Shown: positions 17,646 through 30,444 of the stretch, one piece after another
How positions within the stretch are numbered: position 1 is the first letter of the stretch
Layout: the number at the start of each line of letters is the position of its first letter
NCBI RefSeq assembly: GCF_001269365.1
Contig: NZ_CXOM01000004.1
Location: 124,001-188,000, forward strand
From: Limnohabitans sp. Rim11
GTDB lineage: Bacteria > Pseudomonadota > Gammaproteobacteria > Burkholderiales > Burkholderiaceae_C
Direction: 5' to 3'
Length of the DNA stretch: 64,000 bases
The notes under the pieces: generated by a model
Told to the model about the DNA's origin: nothing
The model's database searches: none
What the model saw: only the letters and a program-made list of their open reading frames with translations
Program-made: the position numbers and the translations under genes

Positions 17646-20588
17646 ATGTCCAGTAATACCGTCGCCGAGTTCGCTAGCGAACTCAAAAAATCACCCGACA
17701 CCCTGCTAGAGCAATTGCGCTCTGCAGGTGTCGAAAAATCAGCAGCGTCCGATCCGCTGACTGAGACTGACAAGCAAAAGCTTTTAAGCTATTTGCAAAC
17801 CAGCCATGGCACCGCCACAGGCGAGCGCAAAAAAATCACACTGGTTAAAAAATCAACCAGTGAAATTAAACAAGCTGACGCTACGGGCAAGGCTCGCACC
17901 ATTCAGGTGGAAGTTCGCAAAAAACGCACATTCATCAAGCGTGATGATGAGTTAGAAGCGACTGCGCCTGCTGCACCCGCAGAGCCAGCAGCACCTCTCA
18001 TTGACCATGCCGAATTGGCTCGCCGTGAAGAAGAAGCACGCAGCCAAGCCGAGTTGCTCCGCAGACAAGAAGAAGCATTGGCTGAAAAGCGTCGCGAGCG
18101 TGAAGCCAAAGAACTGGCCAAGCGCGAAGAAGCCAAAGCCTCTGAAGCTGTTGCAGAAGCTGCGCCTGCCAAATCTGCTGAAGAACTTGCGGCCGACGCC
18201 GCCGCTTTGCGCAGCGCCAAAGTGGCGGCAGCTCAGCAAGAAGCCGATAGCATCAATGCCGCTTCTAAGCCTGTTGATCCTTCTATTGCGCAGAATGCTG
18301 AAGCTGAACGCGTCAATGCTGAAAATGTCGCCAAGGCCGATAAGGCCTCTCAGAAAAAAGCGGCTGAGGATTTGGCAGAAGCTGAAGCCAAAGCCATCGT
18401 TGAAGACGAAGCCGCTCGCGAGCTAGACCTCAACCAAAGACGTAATAAGGCTTTGGCAGAAGCTGAAGCCATCCGCGCCATGATGAGCGCGCCTGCCAAA
18501 AAAGCGCCGCCCAAAGAAGTTCCTAAAGTGGACCCTAAAGCGGCTAAAGGCACCTTGCACAAACCCGCTCAAGCCCCTGGCGCAGCTGGCAAGAAAGCGC
18601 CTGCTGCCGTTGAGGCTAAAGATGCCACACCGGGTGGCAACAAGGAAGTTAAATCAGCCAAGTTGTCTTCAAGCTGGGCCGGTGAACCTGCGCCCAAAAA
18701 GAAAGCCATTCCCACACGGGGTGACACCAGCGGTGGTGTTGGCCGTAACAACTGGCGCGGTGGTCCTAAAAACCGTCGTGGCAACGATCGCGACCGTGAA
18801 GATCATGTTCAAGCAGCACCCGTTGAAGCTCGCGTCATTGAAGTGCACGTGCCGGAAACCATCACCGTGGCCGAGTTGGCACACAAGATGGCCGTTAAGG
18901 CTTCAGAGGTTATCAAGCAGTTGATGAAACTGGGCCAGATGGTCACCATCAATCAGCCCTTGGACCAAGACACTGCCATGATTTTGGTGGAAGAGCTGGG
19001 TCACAAAGCAGTCATTGCTGCACTTGATGATCCTGAAGCCTTTACGGACGACGAAGTGTCGCAAAGCGACGCGCCGCTCATGCCGCGTGCCCCTGTGGTC
19101 ACGGTCATGGGTCACGTTGACCACGGTAAAACTTCTTTGCTCGACTACATTCGCCGTGCCAAAGTGGCTTCTGGCGAAGCCGGTGGCATTACCCAGCACA
19201 TTGGTGCTTATCACGTTGAAACTGCACGCGGCATGGTGTCCTTCTTGGACACGCCAGGTCACGAGGCCTTCACGGCCATGCGTGCCCGTGGTGCACAAGC
19301 CACCGACATCGTGATCTTGGTGGTCGCTGCAGACGACGGCGTCATGCCGCAAACCAAAGAAGCGATCAAGCACGCCAAGGCAGCGGGTGTTCCCATTGTT
19401 GTGGCCATTAACAAGATCGACAAGCCCGATGCCAATCTCGACCGCGTCAAAGGTGAGTTGGTGGCCGAAGAAGTGGTGCCTGAAGAGTTCGGTGGTGATT
19501 CACCGTTCGTGGGCGTATCCGCTAAAACCGGTGCCGGTATTGACGATTTGCTAGAACAAGTCCTGTTGCAAGCTGAAGTGTTAGAACTGAAGGCGCCTGT
19601 AGATGCAGCCGCCAAAGGCCTGGTCATTGAAGCGCGTTTGGACAAAGGTCGTGGTCCTGTGGCCACCATTTTGGTTCAATCGGGTACCTTGTCTACGGGC
19701 GATGTGGTGTTGGCGGGTCAAACATTTGGCCGTGTTCGTGCCATGTTGGACGAGAACGGCAAGCCAATCAAGTCGGCCGGTCCTTCTATCCCTGTCGAAA
19801 TTCAAGGTCTCACAGAAGTACCGCAAGCTGGTGATGAGTTCATGGTGCTTAGCGACGAGCGTCGTGCCCGTGAAATTGCCACCTACCGCGCAGGCAAGTT
19901 CCGCAACACCAAACTGGCCAAGCAACAAGCAGCCAAGTTGGAAAACATGTTCAGCGACATGAGCGCTGGCGAAGTCAAAACTTTGCCCATCATTGTCAAA
20001 GCCGACGTGCAAGGTTCGCAAGAAGCCTTGGCAGCTTCCTTGCTCAAATTGTCGACCGACGAGATCAAAGTTCAATTGGTCTACGCAGCGGTGGGCGGTA
20101 TTAGCGAGTCCGACATCAACTTGGCCATTGCGTCCAAGGCCGTGGTCATTGGCTTTAATGTGCGTGCCGATGCCGGTGCGCGCAAACAAGCCGAAGGCAA
20201 TGGCGTCAGCATTCATTACTACAACATCATTTATGACGCAGTAGATGAATTGAAAGCCGCTATGTCTGGCATGTTGGCGCCCGAGCAGAAGGAAGAAGTC
20301 ATTGGTATGGCCGAAATCCGAACTGTGTTTGTGGCTTCCAAAATTGGTACCGTTGCAGGTTGTATGGTTACCAATGGCCAAGTTACGCGCTCTTCCAAAT
20401 TCCGTTTGTTGCGCGACAACGTGGTTATTTACACCGGCGACATCGACTCACTCAAACGCCTCAAAGACGACGTTCGCGAAGTCAAAGAAGGTTTCGAGTG
20501 CGGTATCAAACTCAAAAACTACAACGACATTGCAGTGGGCGACCAACTGGAATTCTTTGAAGTCAAAGAGATTGCACGTTCGCTGTAA
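17646..20588 (+). CDS. infB: Translation initiation factor IF-2
   Basis: GTPase that brings fMet-tRNA to the 30S subunit and promotes subunit joining. I chose ATG 17646 (980 residues): AAGGAGG at 17627-17633 precedes it, and the protein then starts with the IF2 N-terminal domain ([19 protein letters not shown]). The frame extends upstream to a TTG at 17601 inside nusA, which I reject. Domains: N-terminal domain, a long Ala/Glu/Lys-rich charged linker (about 60-400), a second IF2-N module (about 400-450), G domain from about 485 ([18 protein letters not shown]), then domains II-IV ([26 protein letters not shown]). The linker is longer than in compact IF-2s, as is usual in proteobacteria. Confidence 0.97.
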   Translation: MSSNTVAEFASELKKSPDTLLEQLRSAGVEKSAASDPLTETDKQKLLSYLQTSHGTATGERKKITLVKKSTSEIKQADATGKARTIQVEVRKKRTFIKRDDELEATAPAAPAEPAAPLIDHAELARREEEARSQAELLRRQEEALAEKRREREAKELAKREEAKASEAVAEAAPAKSAEELAADAAALRSAKVAAAQQEADSINAASKPVDPSIAQNAEAERVNAENVAKADKASQKKAAEDLAEAEAKAIVEDEAARELDLNQRRNKALAEAEAIRAMMSAPAKKAPPKEVPKVDPKAAKGTLHKPAQAPGAAGKKAPAAVEAKDATPGGNKEVKSAKLSSSWAGEPAPKKKAIPTRGDTSGGVGRNNWRGGPKNRRGNDRDREDHVQAAPVEARVIEVHVPETITVAELAHKMAVKASEVIKQLMKLGQMVTINQPLDQDTAMILVEELGHKAVIAALDDPEAFTDDEVSQSDAPLMPRAPVVTVMGHVDHGKTSLLDYIRRAKVASGEAGGITQHIGAYHVETARGMVSFLDTPGHEAFTAMRARGAQATDIVILVVAADDGVMPQTKEAIKHAKAAGVPIVVAINKIDKPDANLDRVKGELVAEEVVPEEFGGDSPFVGVSAKTGAGIDDLLEQVLLQAEVLELKAPVDAAAKGLVIEARLDKGRGPVATILVQSGTLSTGDVVLAGQTFGRVRAMLDENGKPIKSAGPSIPVEIQGLTEVPQAGDEFMVLSDERRAREIATYRAGKFRNTKLAKQQAAKLENMFSDMSAGEVKTLPIIVKADVQGSQEALAASLLKLSTDEIKVQLVYAAVGGISESDINLAIASKAVVIGFNVRADAGARKQAEGNGVSIHYYNIIYDAVDELKAAMSGMLAPEQKEEVIGMAEIRTVFVASKIGTVAGCMVTNGQVTRSSKFRLLRDNVVIYTGDIDSLKRLKDDVREVKEGFECGIKLKNYNDIAVGDQLEFFEVKEIARSL

Positions 20589-20612
20589 ACGCAGAACCAG
20601 GCTCACACCATC

Positions 20613-20987
20613 ATGGCTCGCAAACCAACCAGCTCAGCACACCGCGGTTTCCGCGTTGCCGATCAGATCCAACGTGATCTGTCGGAGCTGATTGCGCGCG
20701 AGCTTAAAGATCCTCGGGTGGGCATGGTCACCTTGAATGCCGTTGAAGTGACGCCAGACTACGCGCACGCCAAAGTGTTTTTCAGCATCATTACGGGAAA
20801 GCCTGAAGAGGCCACCGCGGGGCTTAACGCCGCCGCTGGATTTTTGCGCAATGGTTTGTTCAAGCGTTTGCAAATTCACACTGTTCCCACGCTTCATTTC
20901 ATATTTGATCGCACCACAGAGCGCGCATCCGATATGAACGCCTTGATCTCCAAGGCTGTTGCGTCACGTTCCAAAGACGAGGCTTAA
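20613..20987 (+). CDS. rbfA: 30S ribosome-binding factor A
   Basis: Small KH-fold protein (124 residues) that binds 16S rRNA near the 5' helix during late 30S assembly and cold adaptation. Family pattern: [18 protein letters not shown] at the start, [24 protein letters not shown] in the centre, and a [21 protein letters not shown] end. It lies 24 bp after infB and is almost joined to truB, whose start follows the rbfA stop by 1 bp. The order infB-rbfA-truB is conserved across proteobacteria. Confidence 0.96.
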   Translation: MARKPTSSAHRGFRVADQIQRDLSELIARELKDPRVGMVTLNAVEVTPDYAHAKVFFSIITGKPEEATAGLNAAAGFLRNGLFKRLQIHTVPTLHFIFDRTTERASDMNALISKAVASRSKDEA

Positions 20988-20988
20988 C

Positions 20989-21942
20989 ATGAACGCGCCA
21001 CGCACTAGGGTGCAACGGCGCCCTGTGCATGGGGTGCTGTTGTTAGACAAGCCATACGGCATGTCCAGTAACGATGCTTTGCAAAAAGCCAAGTGGTTAT
21101 TGCGCGCCGAAAAAGCAGGGCACACGGGTACTTTGGATCCTTTGGCCACAGGTGTGTTGCCCTTGTGTTTTGGCGCAGCCACCAAGTTCAGCCAGTTGCA
21201 CTTAGATGCCGACAAATCTTACGAAGCCATTGTTGTGCTGGGTCTTCAAACCAGCACCGGCGATTTGGAAGGTGAAGTGGTTGCTGAAATGCCTGTCAGT
21301 TTTACAAATGAGCAGTTGCAACAAGTCCAGGCACAGTTCAAAGGACCAATCGACCAAATTCCGCCCATGTACAGCGCCTTGAAAAAGGACGGCAAAGCTT
21401 TGTACGACTACGCACGTGCAGGCATTGAAGTGGAGCGTGAAGCACGTCACATCGTGATCCACGCCTTGGCTTTGGAAGAAATGGCCCCAGAAAACGACCA
21501 TCGTCGTTTGAGAGTCACAGTGACTTGTAGCAAAGGTACTTACATCCGCACCTTGGGTGAAGACATTGCCGTTGCCTTAGGGACTTGTGGTCACTTGAGT
21601 GCCTTGCGTCGCATTCAAACGGGTCCATTTAAAGAAGTCGAATGCCTCAGCATTCAAGAATTAGAAGCTTTGCCTGAAGCAGAGCGAGAAATGAAATTGT
21701 TGACAGTCGATGCTTTGCTCGATGGTCATACCCCTGTCACCTTGCCCCCAGATGATGCGGGCAGATTCTTAAGCGGCGTGCGCCGTCGTGGCGACTGGCC
21801 CGACAACCTGCATGTCGCTGTGTACGGCGATTCACCGCGCGCGCTCTTGGGCACTGCGCATGTGAAAGCTGGTGAACTTATTCCGGGGCGCTTATTAAGC
21901 CCCCTAGAGATTCAATCAATTTTGGAGAAAGCCTTAGCATGA
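20989..21942 (+). CDS. truB: tRNA pseudouridine-55 synthase
   Basis: Converts U55 in the T-loop of tRNAs to pseudouridine. I chose ATG 20989, directly after the rbfA stop; an earlier in-frame start at 20959 would lie inside rbfA. It has 317 residues. Visible: the HGVLLLDKPYGMSSN start (KPxGxTS motif variant), the catalytic Asp D50 in GHTGTLDPLATGVLPL, and the CSKGTYIRTLGED motif. The C-terminal part (about 240-310) has a PUA-like region. Its last bases overlap the typA start (ATGA, 21939-21942), so translation may be coupled. Confidence 0.96.
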   Translation: MNAPRTRVQRRPVHGVLLLDKPYGMSSNDALQKAKWLLRAEKAGHTGTLDPLATGVLPLCFGAATKFSQLHLDADKSYEAIVVLGLQTSTGDLEGEVVAEMPVSFTNEQLQQVQAQFKGPIDQIPPMYSALKKDGKALYDYARAGIEVEREARHIVIHALALEEMAPENDHRRLRVTVTCSKGTYIRTLGEDIAVALGTCGHLSALRRIQTGPFKEVECLSIQELEALPEAEREMKLLTVDALLDGHTPVTLPPDDAGRFLSGVRRRGDWPDNLHVAVYGDSPRALLGTAHVKAGELIPGRLLSPLEIQSILEKALA

Positions 21943-23762
21943 CTAGACAAATTCGTAACATCGCGATCATCGCCCACGTTGACCACGGTAAAACCACCAT
22001 GGTTGACCAACTGCTGCGTCAGTCCGGCACATTTGCCGAACACGAAAAAGTAGTGGACACCGTCATGGACAACAACGCCATTGAGCGCGAGCGCGGCATT
22101 ACCATCTTGGCCAAAAACTGTGCCGTCAGCTGGGAAGGCACCCACATCAACATCGTTGACACCCCAGGCCACGCCGACTTCGGCGGTGAAGTGGAGCGAG
22201 CATTGTCCATGGTGGACGGTGTGGTGTTGCTCATTGATGCGCAAGAGGGCCCAATGCCCCAAACACGTTTTGTGACCAAGAAAGCTTTGGCCTTGGGCTT
22301 AAAGCCTATCGTGGTTGTCAACAAAGTGGACAAGCCCGGTGCAAACCCCGATAAAGTTGTGAACCAAGCCTTCGACTTGTTCGATAAGTTGGGCGCTACA
22401 GATGAGCAGCTCGATTTCCCAGTGGTGTATGCCTCAGGCATTAACGGCTGGACATCTTTGGAAGAGGGCGCACCAGGTGAGCAGTGGGGCCCAGACATGT
22501 CTGCGCTATTCAACACTGTGCTCAAGCACGTGCCAGCTCAAGCAGGTGACCCAGATGCGCCTTTGCAATTGCAAATTTCAGCGCTCGATTTCTCTACCTT
22601 CGTGGGCCGTATTGGCGTGGGCCGTATCAGCCAAGGCACCATCAAGCCCATGATGGATGTGTTGGTCATGGAAGGCCCCGATGGCAGTTCCATCAAAGGC
22701 CGTGTCAACCAAGTTTTGACATTCCGTGGCTTGGACCGCGTTCAAGTGACCGAAGCCGGCCCTGGCGACATTGTGTTGATCAACGGTATTGCCGACTTGA
22801 ACATTGGCGTGACAGTGACGGATCCAACAAATCCTGCGCCACTGCCCATGCTCAAAATTGACGAGCCAACATTGACGATGAACTTCTGCGTGAACACCAG
22901 CCCCTTGGCCGGTCGTGAAGGCAAGTACGTCACCAGCCGTCAAATCTGGGATCGCTTGCAAAAAGAATTGCAACACAATGTTGCCTTGCGCGTTAAAGAA
23001 ACTGACGAAGAAGGTGTGTTTGACGTTGCAGGCCGCGGTGAATTGCACTTGACCATCTTGCTCGAAAACATGCGCCGTGAAGGCTACGAAATGGCTGTGT
23101 CTAAGCCACGCGTGGTGTTCCGTGATGTTAACGGCGAGCGTCATGAGCCTATCGAGTTGGTTACGGCCGACATCGAAGAAACACACCAAGGCGGCGTGAT
23201 GCAAGCCCTGGGTGAGCGCAAAGGTGAGTTGGTTAACATGGAACCCGATGGCCGCGGCCGTGTTCGTTTGGAGTACCGCATTCCTGCCCGTGGCTTGATT
23301 GGTTTCACCAACGAGTTCTTGAACTTGACACGCGGTTCTGGTTTGATCTCTAACATCTTTGACAGCTATGAAGCTCACAAAGGTGAAATTGGCGGCCGCA
23401 AAAATGGCGTGCTGATTTCCATGGACGACGGTGAAATCTTCACCTACGCCTTGGGCAAGTTGGACGACCGTGGCCGCATGTTTGTGAAGGCCAATGACCC
23501 TGTGTACGAAGGCATGATTGTGGGTATCCACAGCCGTGACAACGACTTGGTGGTGAATGCCACACGTACCAAACAGCTGACCAACTTCCGTGTGTCTGGC
23601 AAAGAAGATGCCATCAAAATCACACCGCCAATTGACCTCACACTGGAATACGGTGTCGAGTTTATTGACGATGACGAGTTGGTCGAAATCACGCCTAAGA
23701 GCGTTCGTCTGCGCAAGCGCTTCTTGAAAGAGCACGAGCGTAAGAAAGCAGGTCGCGCTTAA
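21939..23762 (+). CDS. typA: Ribosome-associated GTPase TypA/BipA
   Basis: Translational GTPase that acts in 50S assembly and in stress and low-temperature growth. 607 residues, the normal length. G domain at the N-terminus: [30 protein letters not shown] and NKVDKPGA. Elongation-factor-like domains II, III and V follow, then the BipA-specific C-terminal domain ([22 protein letters not shown]). It overlaps truB by 4 nt and closes the operon. I see no clear terminator in the 37 bp before the next gene. Confidence 0.97.
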   Translation: MTRQIRNIAIIAHVDHGKTTMVDQLLRQSGTFAEHEKVVDTVMDNNAIERERGITILAKNCAVSWEGTHINIVDTPGHADFGGEVERALSMVDGVVLLIDAQEGPMPQTRFVTKKALALGLKPIVVVNKVDKPGANPDKVVNQAFDLFDKLGATDEQLDFPVVYASGINGWTSLEEGAPGEQWGPDMSALFNTVLKHVPAQAGDPDAPLQLQISALDFSTFVGRIGVGRISQGTIKPMMDVLVMEGPDGSSIKGRVNQVLTFRGLDRVQVTEAGPGDIVLINGIADLNIGVTVTDPTNPAPLPMLKIDEPTLTMNFCVNTSPLAGREGKYVTSRQIWDRLQKELQHNVALRVKETDEEGVFDVAGRGELHLTILLENMRREGYEMAVSKPRVVFRDVNGERHEPIELVTADIEETHQGGVMQALGERKGELVNMEPDGRGRVRLEYRIPARGLIGFTNEFLNLTRGSGLISNIFDSYEAHKGEIGGRKNGVLISMDDGEIFTYALGKLDDRGRMFVKANDPVYEGMIVGIHSRDNDLVVNATRTKQLTNFRVSGKEDAIKITPPIDLTLEYGVEFIDDDELVEITPKSVRLRKRFLKEHERKKAGRA

Positions 23763-23799
23763 TTTGCGATCTACAACATAAGTCACTCAAGCACCCAAC

Positions 23800-24696
23800 G
23801 TGCTCACAATCAAACACGGTCACGCAGTTGCCTTGATGGTGCTGGTCACCGCTATGTGGTCCATTGCAGGGGTGGTGACTCGTCACCTTGATCAGGTTCG
23901 AGGCTTTGAAGTGACTTTCTGGCGAAGCGCATTTACAGCGCTAAGCCTGGTGATCATCATGAGTGTGTGGCGGGGTATTGGCTTCTGGAAGTCCTTGCCT
24001 TGGCGCAGCCCTTATTTTTGGCTGTCTGGCCTGTGCTGGGCCTGTATGTTTACCGCCTTCATGATGGCCCTGACATTGACTGCCGTGGCCAATGTGCTCA
24101 TTACTTTGGCGTGCGGTCCTTTGTTAACGGCCCTGGGTGCCTGGCTGTTTATTTCTCATCGATTGCCTTTGCGTACTTGGATGGCTATTGCATTTGCTGG
24201 TCTTGGCATTGCACTCATTTTCAATTCTCAATTGCAGTTGGGCGATCCTAATTTCTTGCTTGGCATTTGTGTCGCTTTGCTAGTGCCTTTGGCGGGCGCC
24301 ACCCAATGGACCTTGATTCAAAAGAGTCAAGCAAAGGGTCTTACGCTTGATTTGGTTCCCAGTGTTTTTGTGGGTGCTTTGTTGTCTTCACTGATCACAT
24401 TGCCCTTGGCATTTCCATTGCAAGCAAACGCACATGACGTCGGATTGTTGGCTTTATTGGGTTTGTTTCAGTTGGCCATTCCCTGTACCTTGTCGGTAAT
24501 TTGTGCGCGCGTCTTAAAGGCGCCCGAAGTTGCTTTGCTTTCCTTGCTTGAAGTTATTTTTGGCATTAGCTTGGCATGGCTTTGGGGTAACGAAGAGCCT
24601 CACTTTAGCGTTTTGATTGGCGGCAGTATGGTCCTTGTCGCTTTGTTTGCAAATGAATGGTTAGGATGGAGGCAACGCAATGTCGAATCTCAATAA
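23800..24696 (+). CDS. DMT-family transporter (two EamA domains)
   Basis: Inner-membrane protein of 298 residues with about 10 hydrophobic segments arranged as two EamA repeats (first about 10-140, second about 155-290). Members export small metabolites such as amino acids; substrate unknown here. I accept the GTG at 23800, since no ATG precedes TM1 and an in-frame stop lies at 23779-23781. The next possible start is an ATG at 23836, which would clip the first helix. No good ribosome site is visible. It overlaps the next gene by 17 nt, so the two are likely cotranscribed. Confidence 0.85.
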   Translation: MLTIKHGHAVALMVLVTAMWSIAGVVTRHLDQVRGFEVTFWRSAFTALSLVIIMSVWRGIGFWKSLPWRSPYFWLSGLCWACMFTAFMMALTLTAVANVLITLACGPLLTALGAWLFISHRLPLRTWMAIAFAGLGIALIFNSQLQLGDPNFLLGICVALLVPLAGATQWTLIQKSQAKGLTLDLVPSVFVGALLSSLITLPLAFPLQANAHDVGLLALLGLFQLAIPCTLSVICARVLKAPEVALLSLLEVIFGISLAWLWGNEEPHFSVLIGGSMVLVALFANEWLGWRQRNVESQ

Positions 24697-25792
24697 CGCT
24701 ATGAACGCTCCCGTAGAACCCACCGTAATTTCTGAGGTGGTGGGCCGAGTCGGGTGCATCACCCTGAATCGTCCCAAAGCTTTGAATGCGCTCTCCTTGG
24801 AGATGGTTAGGCTGTTAACGCAAGCATTGCTGGACTTTAAAGATAACGCTCAAGTGCTGGCTGTGTTGGTCAGAGGGCAGGGCAAGGAAGGACCCTTTGG
24901 GCACTTTTGCGCGGGCGGTGACATTCGTTTCTTTCATCAGGCTGCGTTGGCAGGCGATAGCAGTTTGGCCGATTTCTTCACTGCAGAATATGCCCTGAAC
25001 CACCTCATTCACACCTACACCAAACCCTACATCGCCTTCATGGATGGCGTGGTCATGGGCGGTGGTATGGGCATTAGCCAGGGTGCAAGCGTGCGAGTCG
25101 TGACCGACAAAACACAGATGGCCATGCCTGAAACCCACATTGGTTTATTTCCTGATGTGGGTGGTGGTTATTTCCTGAGTCGCTGCCCTGGCCGCATCGG
25201 CGAATATTTGGGTTTGACCGGTCAAAAAATCAATGGGCCTCAAGCCATTCAAGCTGGCCTTGCCGATGGTTTGATTGAAGTACAGCGCTTGCCCATGCTT
25301 TGGAAAACTTTGTTAAGCACACCCTTTGAAAGTGGTGAGGCTGTTGAGCGCTGGGTTCAAAGTCAGTTCACCAAACTAGAGTCTTTGCCATTTCCCAACA
25401 AGGCTGAGATTGATAAATACTTTGCGTTGCCCACCCCCCTAGAAATTGGACTTGCTTTAGAGCAAGACAACTCAGAATGGGCTCAACATAGCTTAGCCAG
25501 CTTGAACAAAGCTTCACCCCTCATGGTTCATGTGGTGTTGGCCCAAATTCGCAAAGCCCGAAACATGGGCTTGGCAGACGATTTGCGCATGGAGCGTGAT
25601 TTGGTTCACCACTGTTTTCATTTGCGTGAAAGCAGCGAGACGGTGGAAGGCATTCGTGCTTTGGCCGTTGACAAAGACCATCACCCCAAATGGGCGCATG
25701 CCAAGCTTTCAGATGTCGCGGCGACTGAATGGCCCGTATTTTTTGAAAGTCCTTGGACGCCCGATACGCACCCGCTGCGTCACCTCAGCTGA
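24680..25792 (+). CDS. Enoyl-CoA hydratase/isomerase family, 3-hydroxyisobutyryl-CoA hydrolase-like
   Basis: Crotonase-fold enzyme of 370 residues, the size of 3-hydroxyisobutyryl-CoA hydrolase (valine catabolism), not of the shorter 260-residue hydratases. Visible: ITLNRPKALNALS start, oxyanion segment FCAGGDIR, DGVVMGGGMG, and the hydrolase-type active-site loop MPETHIGLFPDVGGGYFLSR with its Glu. The product would be the free acid plus CoA. It overlaps the DMT transporter upstream and converges on smpB (24 bp). No other valine-pathway gene sits beside it, so a related hydratase activity is possible. Confidence 0.87.
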   Translation: MSNLNNAMNAPVEPTVISEVVGRVGCITLNRPKALNALSLEMVRLLTQALLDFKDNAQVLAVLVRGQGKEGPFGHFCAGGDIRFFHQAALAGDSSLADFFTAEYALNHLIHTYTKPYIAFMDGVVMGGGMGISQGASVRVVTDKTQMAMPETHIGLFPDVGGGYFLSRCPGRIGEYLGLTGQKINGPQAIQAGLADGLIEVQRLPMLWKTLLSTPFESGEAVERWVQSQFTKLESLPFPNKAEIDKYFALPTPLEIGLALEQDNSEWAQHSLASLNKASPLMVHVVLAQIRKARNMGLADDLRMERDLVHHCFHLRESSETVEGIRALAVDKDHHPKWAHAKLSDVAATEWPVFFESPWTPDTHPLRHLS

Positions 25793-25815
25793 ATGGACGC
25801 GAGGAAGTCGCAAAC

Positions 25816-26307
25816 TTAACGGTTGCGGCTTTTCATAGCGCGTTCTACTTCGCGTTTGCCTTCACGGTCTTTGATGGTGTCGCGCTTGTCGTGCTCGGCT
25901 TTGCCCTTGGCCAGCGCCACTTCGCATTTAATAAAGCCAGTTTTCCAGTGCAAATTGATGGGCACCAAGGTAAATCCTTTTTGCTCAACCTTGCTGGTTA
26001 GCCGGTCTATTTCATCGCGCTTTAAAAGCAGCTTGCGTGTGCGTGCTGCTTCGGGATTGACGTGGGTTGAAGCCGTTTTGAGCGGGTTGATCAAACAGCC
26101 AATGATGAACATCTCTTTGTTGCGAATTACCACATAGCCATCGGTGAGCTGAACTTTGCCTTCGCGAACCGCTTTGACTTCCCAACCTTCCAACACCATG
26201 CCGCACTCATGCCGCTCTTCAAAAAAGTAGTCAAAAGCTGCTTTTTTGTTTTCGGCAATGAGGCCTGATTTACCAGGACCTTTTGTTTTTTTAGGTGGCG
26301 TTGCCAT
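25816..26307 (-). CDS. smpB: SsrA-binding protein SmpB
   Basis: Binds tmRNA and delivers it to stalled ribosomes in trans-translation. 163 residues with the OB-fold pattern [30 protein letters not shown], the GCLINP segment and the basic C-terminal tail ([24 protein letters not shown] region) that enters the decoding centre. It is divergent from ratA, an arrangement often seen in proteobacteria. No tmRNA gene is seen in the window. Confidence 0.97.
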   Translation of the reverse strand: MATPPKKTKGPGKSGLIAENKKAAFDYFFEERHECGMVLEGWEVKAVREGKVQLTDGYVVIRNKEMFIIGCLINPLKTASTHVNPEAARTRKLLLKRDEIDRLTSKVEQKGFTLVPINLHWKTGFIKCEVALAKGKAEHDKRDTIKDREGKREVERAMKSRNR

Positions 26308-26340
26308 GAGGGTGATTTAAAGCGCTAACTGGACTTGCAT

Positions 26341-26370
26341 TTGCAAGGGATGTCTCAGAGAAATTACAAT
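26341..26370 (+). promoter_or_regulatory. Candidate sigma-70 promoter for ratA-rnfH
   Basis: TTGCAA (26341-26346), 18-nt spacer, TACAAT (26365-26370), inside the 84-bp smpB-ratA divergent gap and 22 bp before the ratA start. It is a good match by eye to a housekeeping promoter. Confidence 0.5.
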
Positions 26371-26391
26371 CTAAAGATCTGGTCTTATTGT

Positions 26392-26844
26392 ATGAAGAAA
26401 CTTCTTAAATCCGTCCTAATCTGGTATTCGCCCGAGGAAATGTTTCGTCTGGTGACGGATGTCGATCAATACAAGAATTTTTTGCCTTGGTGCCATCAGT
26501 CCAAAGTGCTTCAATCGTCTGGTTTAGAAATGGACGCCGAAGTGGGCATAGGGATGGCCGGCTTGAATCAGGTTTTTGTGACCCACAACACCCACATTGA
26601 AAATCGTGAGGTGCACATGAAGTTAATCAAAGGACCATTTTCCAATTTAGACGGCACCTGGACCTTCGAGCCAGTGGGCGACAATTCACAACGCGCATGC
26701 AAGGTGACACTCTCCTTAGAGTACGGCTTTGCCAGTGCCACATTGGCCGCTGTTGTAGGCCCCGTTTTTGACAAAATTGCCGCTAGCTTGGTGGATGCAT
26801 TTGTGAAGCGTGCCGAGCAAGTTTATGGGGCAGACGCGGCATGA
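26392..26844 (+). CDS. ratA: RatA/Coq10-like START-domain protein
   Basis: 150-residue polyketide-cyclase/START-fold protein. In E. coli RatA has been described as blocking 70S subunit association, and the Coq10 relatives bind ubiquinone. I chose ATG 26392 (MKKLLKSVLIWYSPEEMF), which matches the normal family start; the in-frame upstream start at 26335 lies before the likely promoter. Pattern: YSPEEMFRLVTDVDQYKNFLPWC and GPFSNLDGTWTFEP. It overlaps rnfH by 4 nt (ATGA). Confidence 0.92.
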   Translation: MKKLLKSVLIWYSPEEMFRLVTDVDQYKNFLPWCHQSKVLQSSGLEMDAEVGIGMAGLNQVFVTHNTHIENREVHMKLIKGPFSNLDGTWTFEPVGDNSQRACKVTLSLEYGFASATLAAVVGPVFDKIAASLVDAFVKRAEQVYGADAA

Positions 26845-27206
26845 TTCGTGTCGAATGTGTATGGAGCCCAGCGGCCAGGCAGAGCATCTCGCTTTGCTTA
26901 GAGTTTCAATTGGGAACCACTGTTGCGCAGGCTCTTCAGGTTTTTAAGCCGGCATTCATCAGTGCACACGCAAACACAGACTCAACTTTGGCCACTGAAG
27001 AATTGTTAAGCCAAGTTACAGGGCAGGGCATTTGGGGTCGAAAAGTACCGCAGACACACGTTTTGCAAGATGGCGATCGCCTAGAAATGTACCGGCCCCT
27101 CCAAGTTGACCCCAAATTGGCCCGAAAACAACGTTTTAAGCGCCAAGGCAAGGGCAGAACCGGGCTTTTTGCAAGGCGCCGCATAGGCGCTGTGGCGGGC
27201 TATTGA
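26841..27206 (+). CDS. rnfH: RnfH/RatB family ubiquitin-like protein
   Basis: 121-residue beta-grasp protein of the RnfH (UPF0125) family, function unclear. Conserved end of the domain: GIWGRKVPQTHVLQDGDRLEMYRPL. It has a basic tail (about 95-121: KQRFKRQGKGRTG, FARRRIG) that is longer than in the E. coli protein. It is translationally coupled to ratA (4-nt overlap), the conserved pairing ratA-ratB. guaB follows 66 bp later. Confidence 0.92.
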   Translation: MIRVECVWSPAARQSISLCLEFQLGTTVAQALQVFKPAFISAHANTDSTLATEELLSQVTGQGIWGRKVPQTHVLQDGDRLEMYRPLQVDPKLARKQRFKRQGKGRTGLFARRRIGAVAGY

Positions 27207-27230
27207 TCAGCAGATTTCAGAGCCAAATAG

Positions 27231-28742
<1,512 letters not shown>

Positions 28743-28788
28743 GTTCATCTGAACTAGCAGCCTTTTCTCTTTTGATCATTGACGTTCC

Positions 28789-30402
28789 ATGCAGCACTCC
28801 AAAATTTTGATTCTTGACTTTGGTTCCCAAGTCACTCAACTCATTGCACGTCGTGTGCGTGAAGCCCATGTTTTTTGCGAAGTGCATCCTTGTGATGTCA
28901 CCAGTGATTGGGTTCGCGATTACGCCAAAGATGGCAACCTGAAAGGCATCATCTTGTCTGGCTCGCATGCCAGCGTGTACGAAGTGGACGATCGTGCCCC
29001 AGATGCGGTGTTTGAATTGGGCATTCCCGTTCTAGGCATTTGCTACGGTATGCAAACCATGGCCGAACAATTGGGCGGCAAGGTAGAGGCGGGTACCACA
29101 CGCGAGTTTGGTTATGCCGAAGTTCGCGCACATGGTCACACAGAATTGCTCAAAGGCATTGAAGACTTTGCCACGGCTGAAGGCCACGGCATGCTCAAGG
29201 TGTGGATGAGCCATGGCGACAAGGTCACGCAACTGCCTGAAGGCTTCAAAGTGATGGCCTCTACGCCTGCTTGCCCCATTGCTGGTATGGCCGATGAAGC
29301 GCGTCGTTTTTATGCGGTGCAGTTCCACCCGGAAGTGACGCACACCGTTCAAGGTCAAGCATTGTTGAACCGCTTTGTGTTGGACATTTGCCAAGCCAGT
29401 CCCGATTGGATCATGGGCAACTACATTGAAGAAGCCGTAGCCAAAATCCGTGAACAAGTGGGTGATGAAGAAGTTATTTTAGGTCTGTCAGGTGGCGTAG
29501 ATTCCTCTGTTGCTGCAGCGTTGATTCACCGCGCCATTGGCGATCAACTGACTTGCGTGTTTGTCGACCACGGTCTGTTGCGCTTGAACGAAGGCGACAT
29601 GGTCATGGAGATGTTCGAAGGCAAATTGAATGCACGTGTCATTCGTGTCAACGCCAGCGATTTGTTCTTGGGCAAGTTGGCAGGTGTTAGCGAGCCAGAG
29701 CAAAAACGCAAAATCATTGGTGGTTTGTTTGTCGATGTGTTCAAAGACGAAGCCGCTAAGTTGAAAGCTGGCACGGGTGGACACAAAGGTGCAAGTTTCT
29801 TGGCCCAAGGCACTATTTATCCGGACGTCATTGAATCGGGTGGTGCCAAGAGCAAGAAGGCCGTGACCATCAAGAGCCACCACAACGTGGGCGGTTTGCC
29901 TGAGCAGTTGGGCTTGAAATTGTTGGAGCCTTTGCGCGAATTGTTCAAAGACGAAGTGCGCGAGTTGGGCGTTGCCTTAGGTTTGCCCCGTGAGATGGTG
30001 TACCGCCATCCATTCCCAGGCCCTGGTTTGGGTGTCCGCATTTTGGGCGAAGTGAAAAAAGAATATGCAGACTTGCTGCGCCGTGCGGATGCCATCTTTA
30101 TTGAAGAGCTGCGCAATTTTACGGATGAGTCTGGCAAATCTTGGTACGACTTGACCAGCCAAGCCTTCACAGTGTTCTTGCCCGTGAAGAGTGTGGGTGT
30201 AATGGGCGATGGCCGCACCTATGACTATGTGGTCGCTTTGCGTGCCGTGCAAACATCCGACTTTATGACTGCCGACTGGGCTGAGTTGCCTTATGCGCTG
30301 CTCAAGAAAGTATCGGGACGCATCATCAATGAAGTGCGTGGCATTAACCGTGTGACGTATGACGTGAGCAGTAAGCCGCCAGCAACGATTGAGTGGGAAT
30401 GA
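28789..30402 (+). CDS. guaA: GMP synthase (glutamine-hydrolysing)
   Basis: Converts XMP, glutamine and ATP to GMP. 537 residues. N-terminal class I amidotransferase with nucleophile C85 in [10 protein letters not shown] and the FHPEV His further on. The ATP-pyrophosphatase domain starts with the PP-loop [11 protein letters not shown] (about 230). The C-terminal dimerisation domain ends [15 protein letters not shown], the characteristic GuaA end. It lies 46 bp after guaB and converges on a small membrane protein gene. Confidence 0.98.
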   Translation: MQHSKILILDFGSQVTQLIARRVREAHVFCEVHPCDVTSDWVRDYAKDGNLKGIILSGSHASVYEVDDRAPDAVFELGIPVLGICYGMQTMAEQLGGKVEAGTTREFGYAEVRAHGHTELLKGIEDFATAEGHGMLKVWMSHGDKVTQLPEGFKVMASTPACPIAGMADEARRFYAVQFHPEVTHTVQGQALLNRFVLDICQASPDWIMGNYIEEAVAKIREQVGDEEVILGLSGGVDSSVAAALIHRAIGDQLTCVFVDHGLLRLNEGDMVMEMFEGKLNARVIRVNASDLFLGKLAGVSEPEQKRKIIGGLFVDVFKDEAAKLKAGTGGHKGASFLAQGTIYPDVIESGGAKSKKAVTIKSHHNVGGLPEQLGLKLLEPLRELFKDEVRELGVALGLPREMVYRHPFPGPGLGVRILGEVKKEYADLLRRADAIFIEELRNFTDESGKSWYDLTSQAFTVFLPVKSVGVMGDGRTYDYVVALRAVQTSDFMTADWAELPYALLKKVSGRIINEVRGINRVTYDVSSKPPATIEWE

Positions 30403-30444
30403 ATTTTTCCTAGGTGTGATTTTCAGATTGCCAGTGGACGAAGT

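Noticed and set aside
19581-20381. Minus-strand frame of 266 codons opposite infB
   Set aside because: Antisense shadow of IF-2 with no domain and no initiation context.
22578-23786. Minus-strand frame of 402 codons opposite typA
   Set aside because: Antisense shadow of a highly conserved GTPase; rich in His/Val/Phe as such shadows are; no domain.
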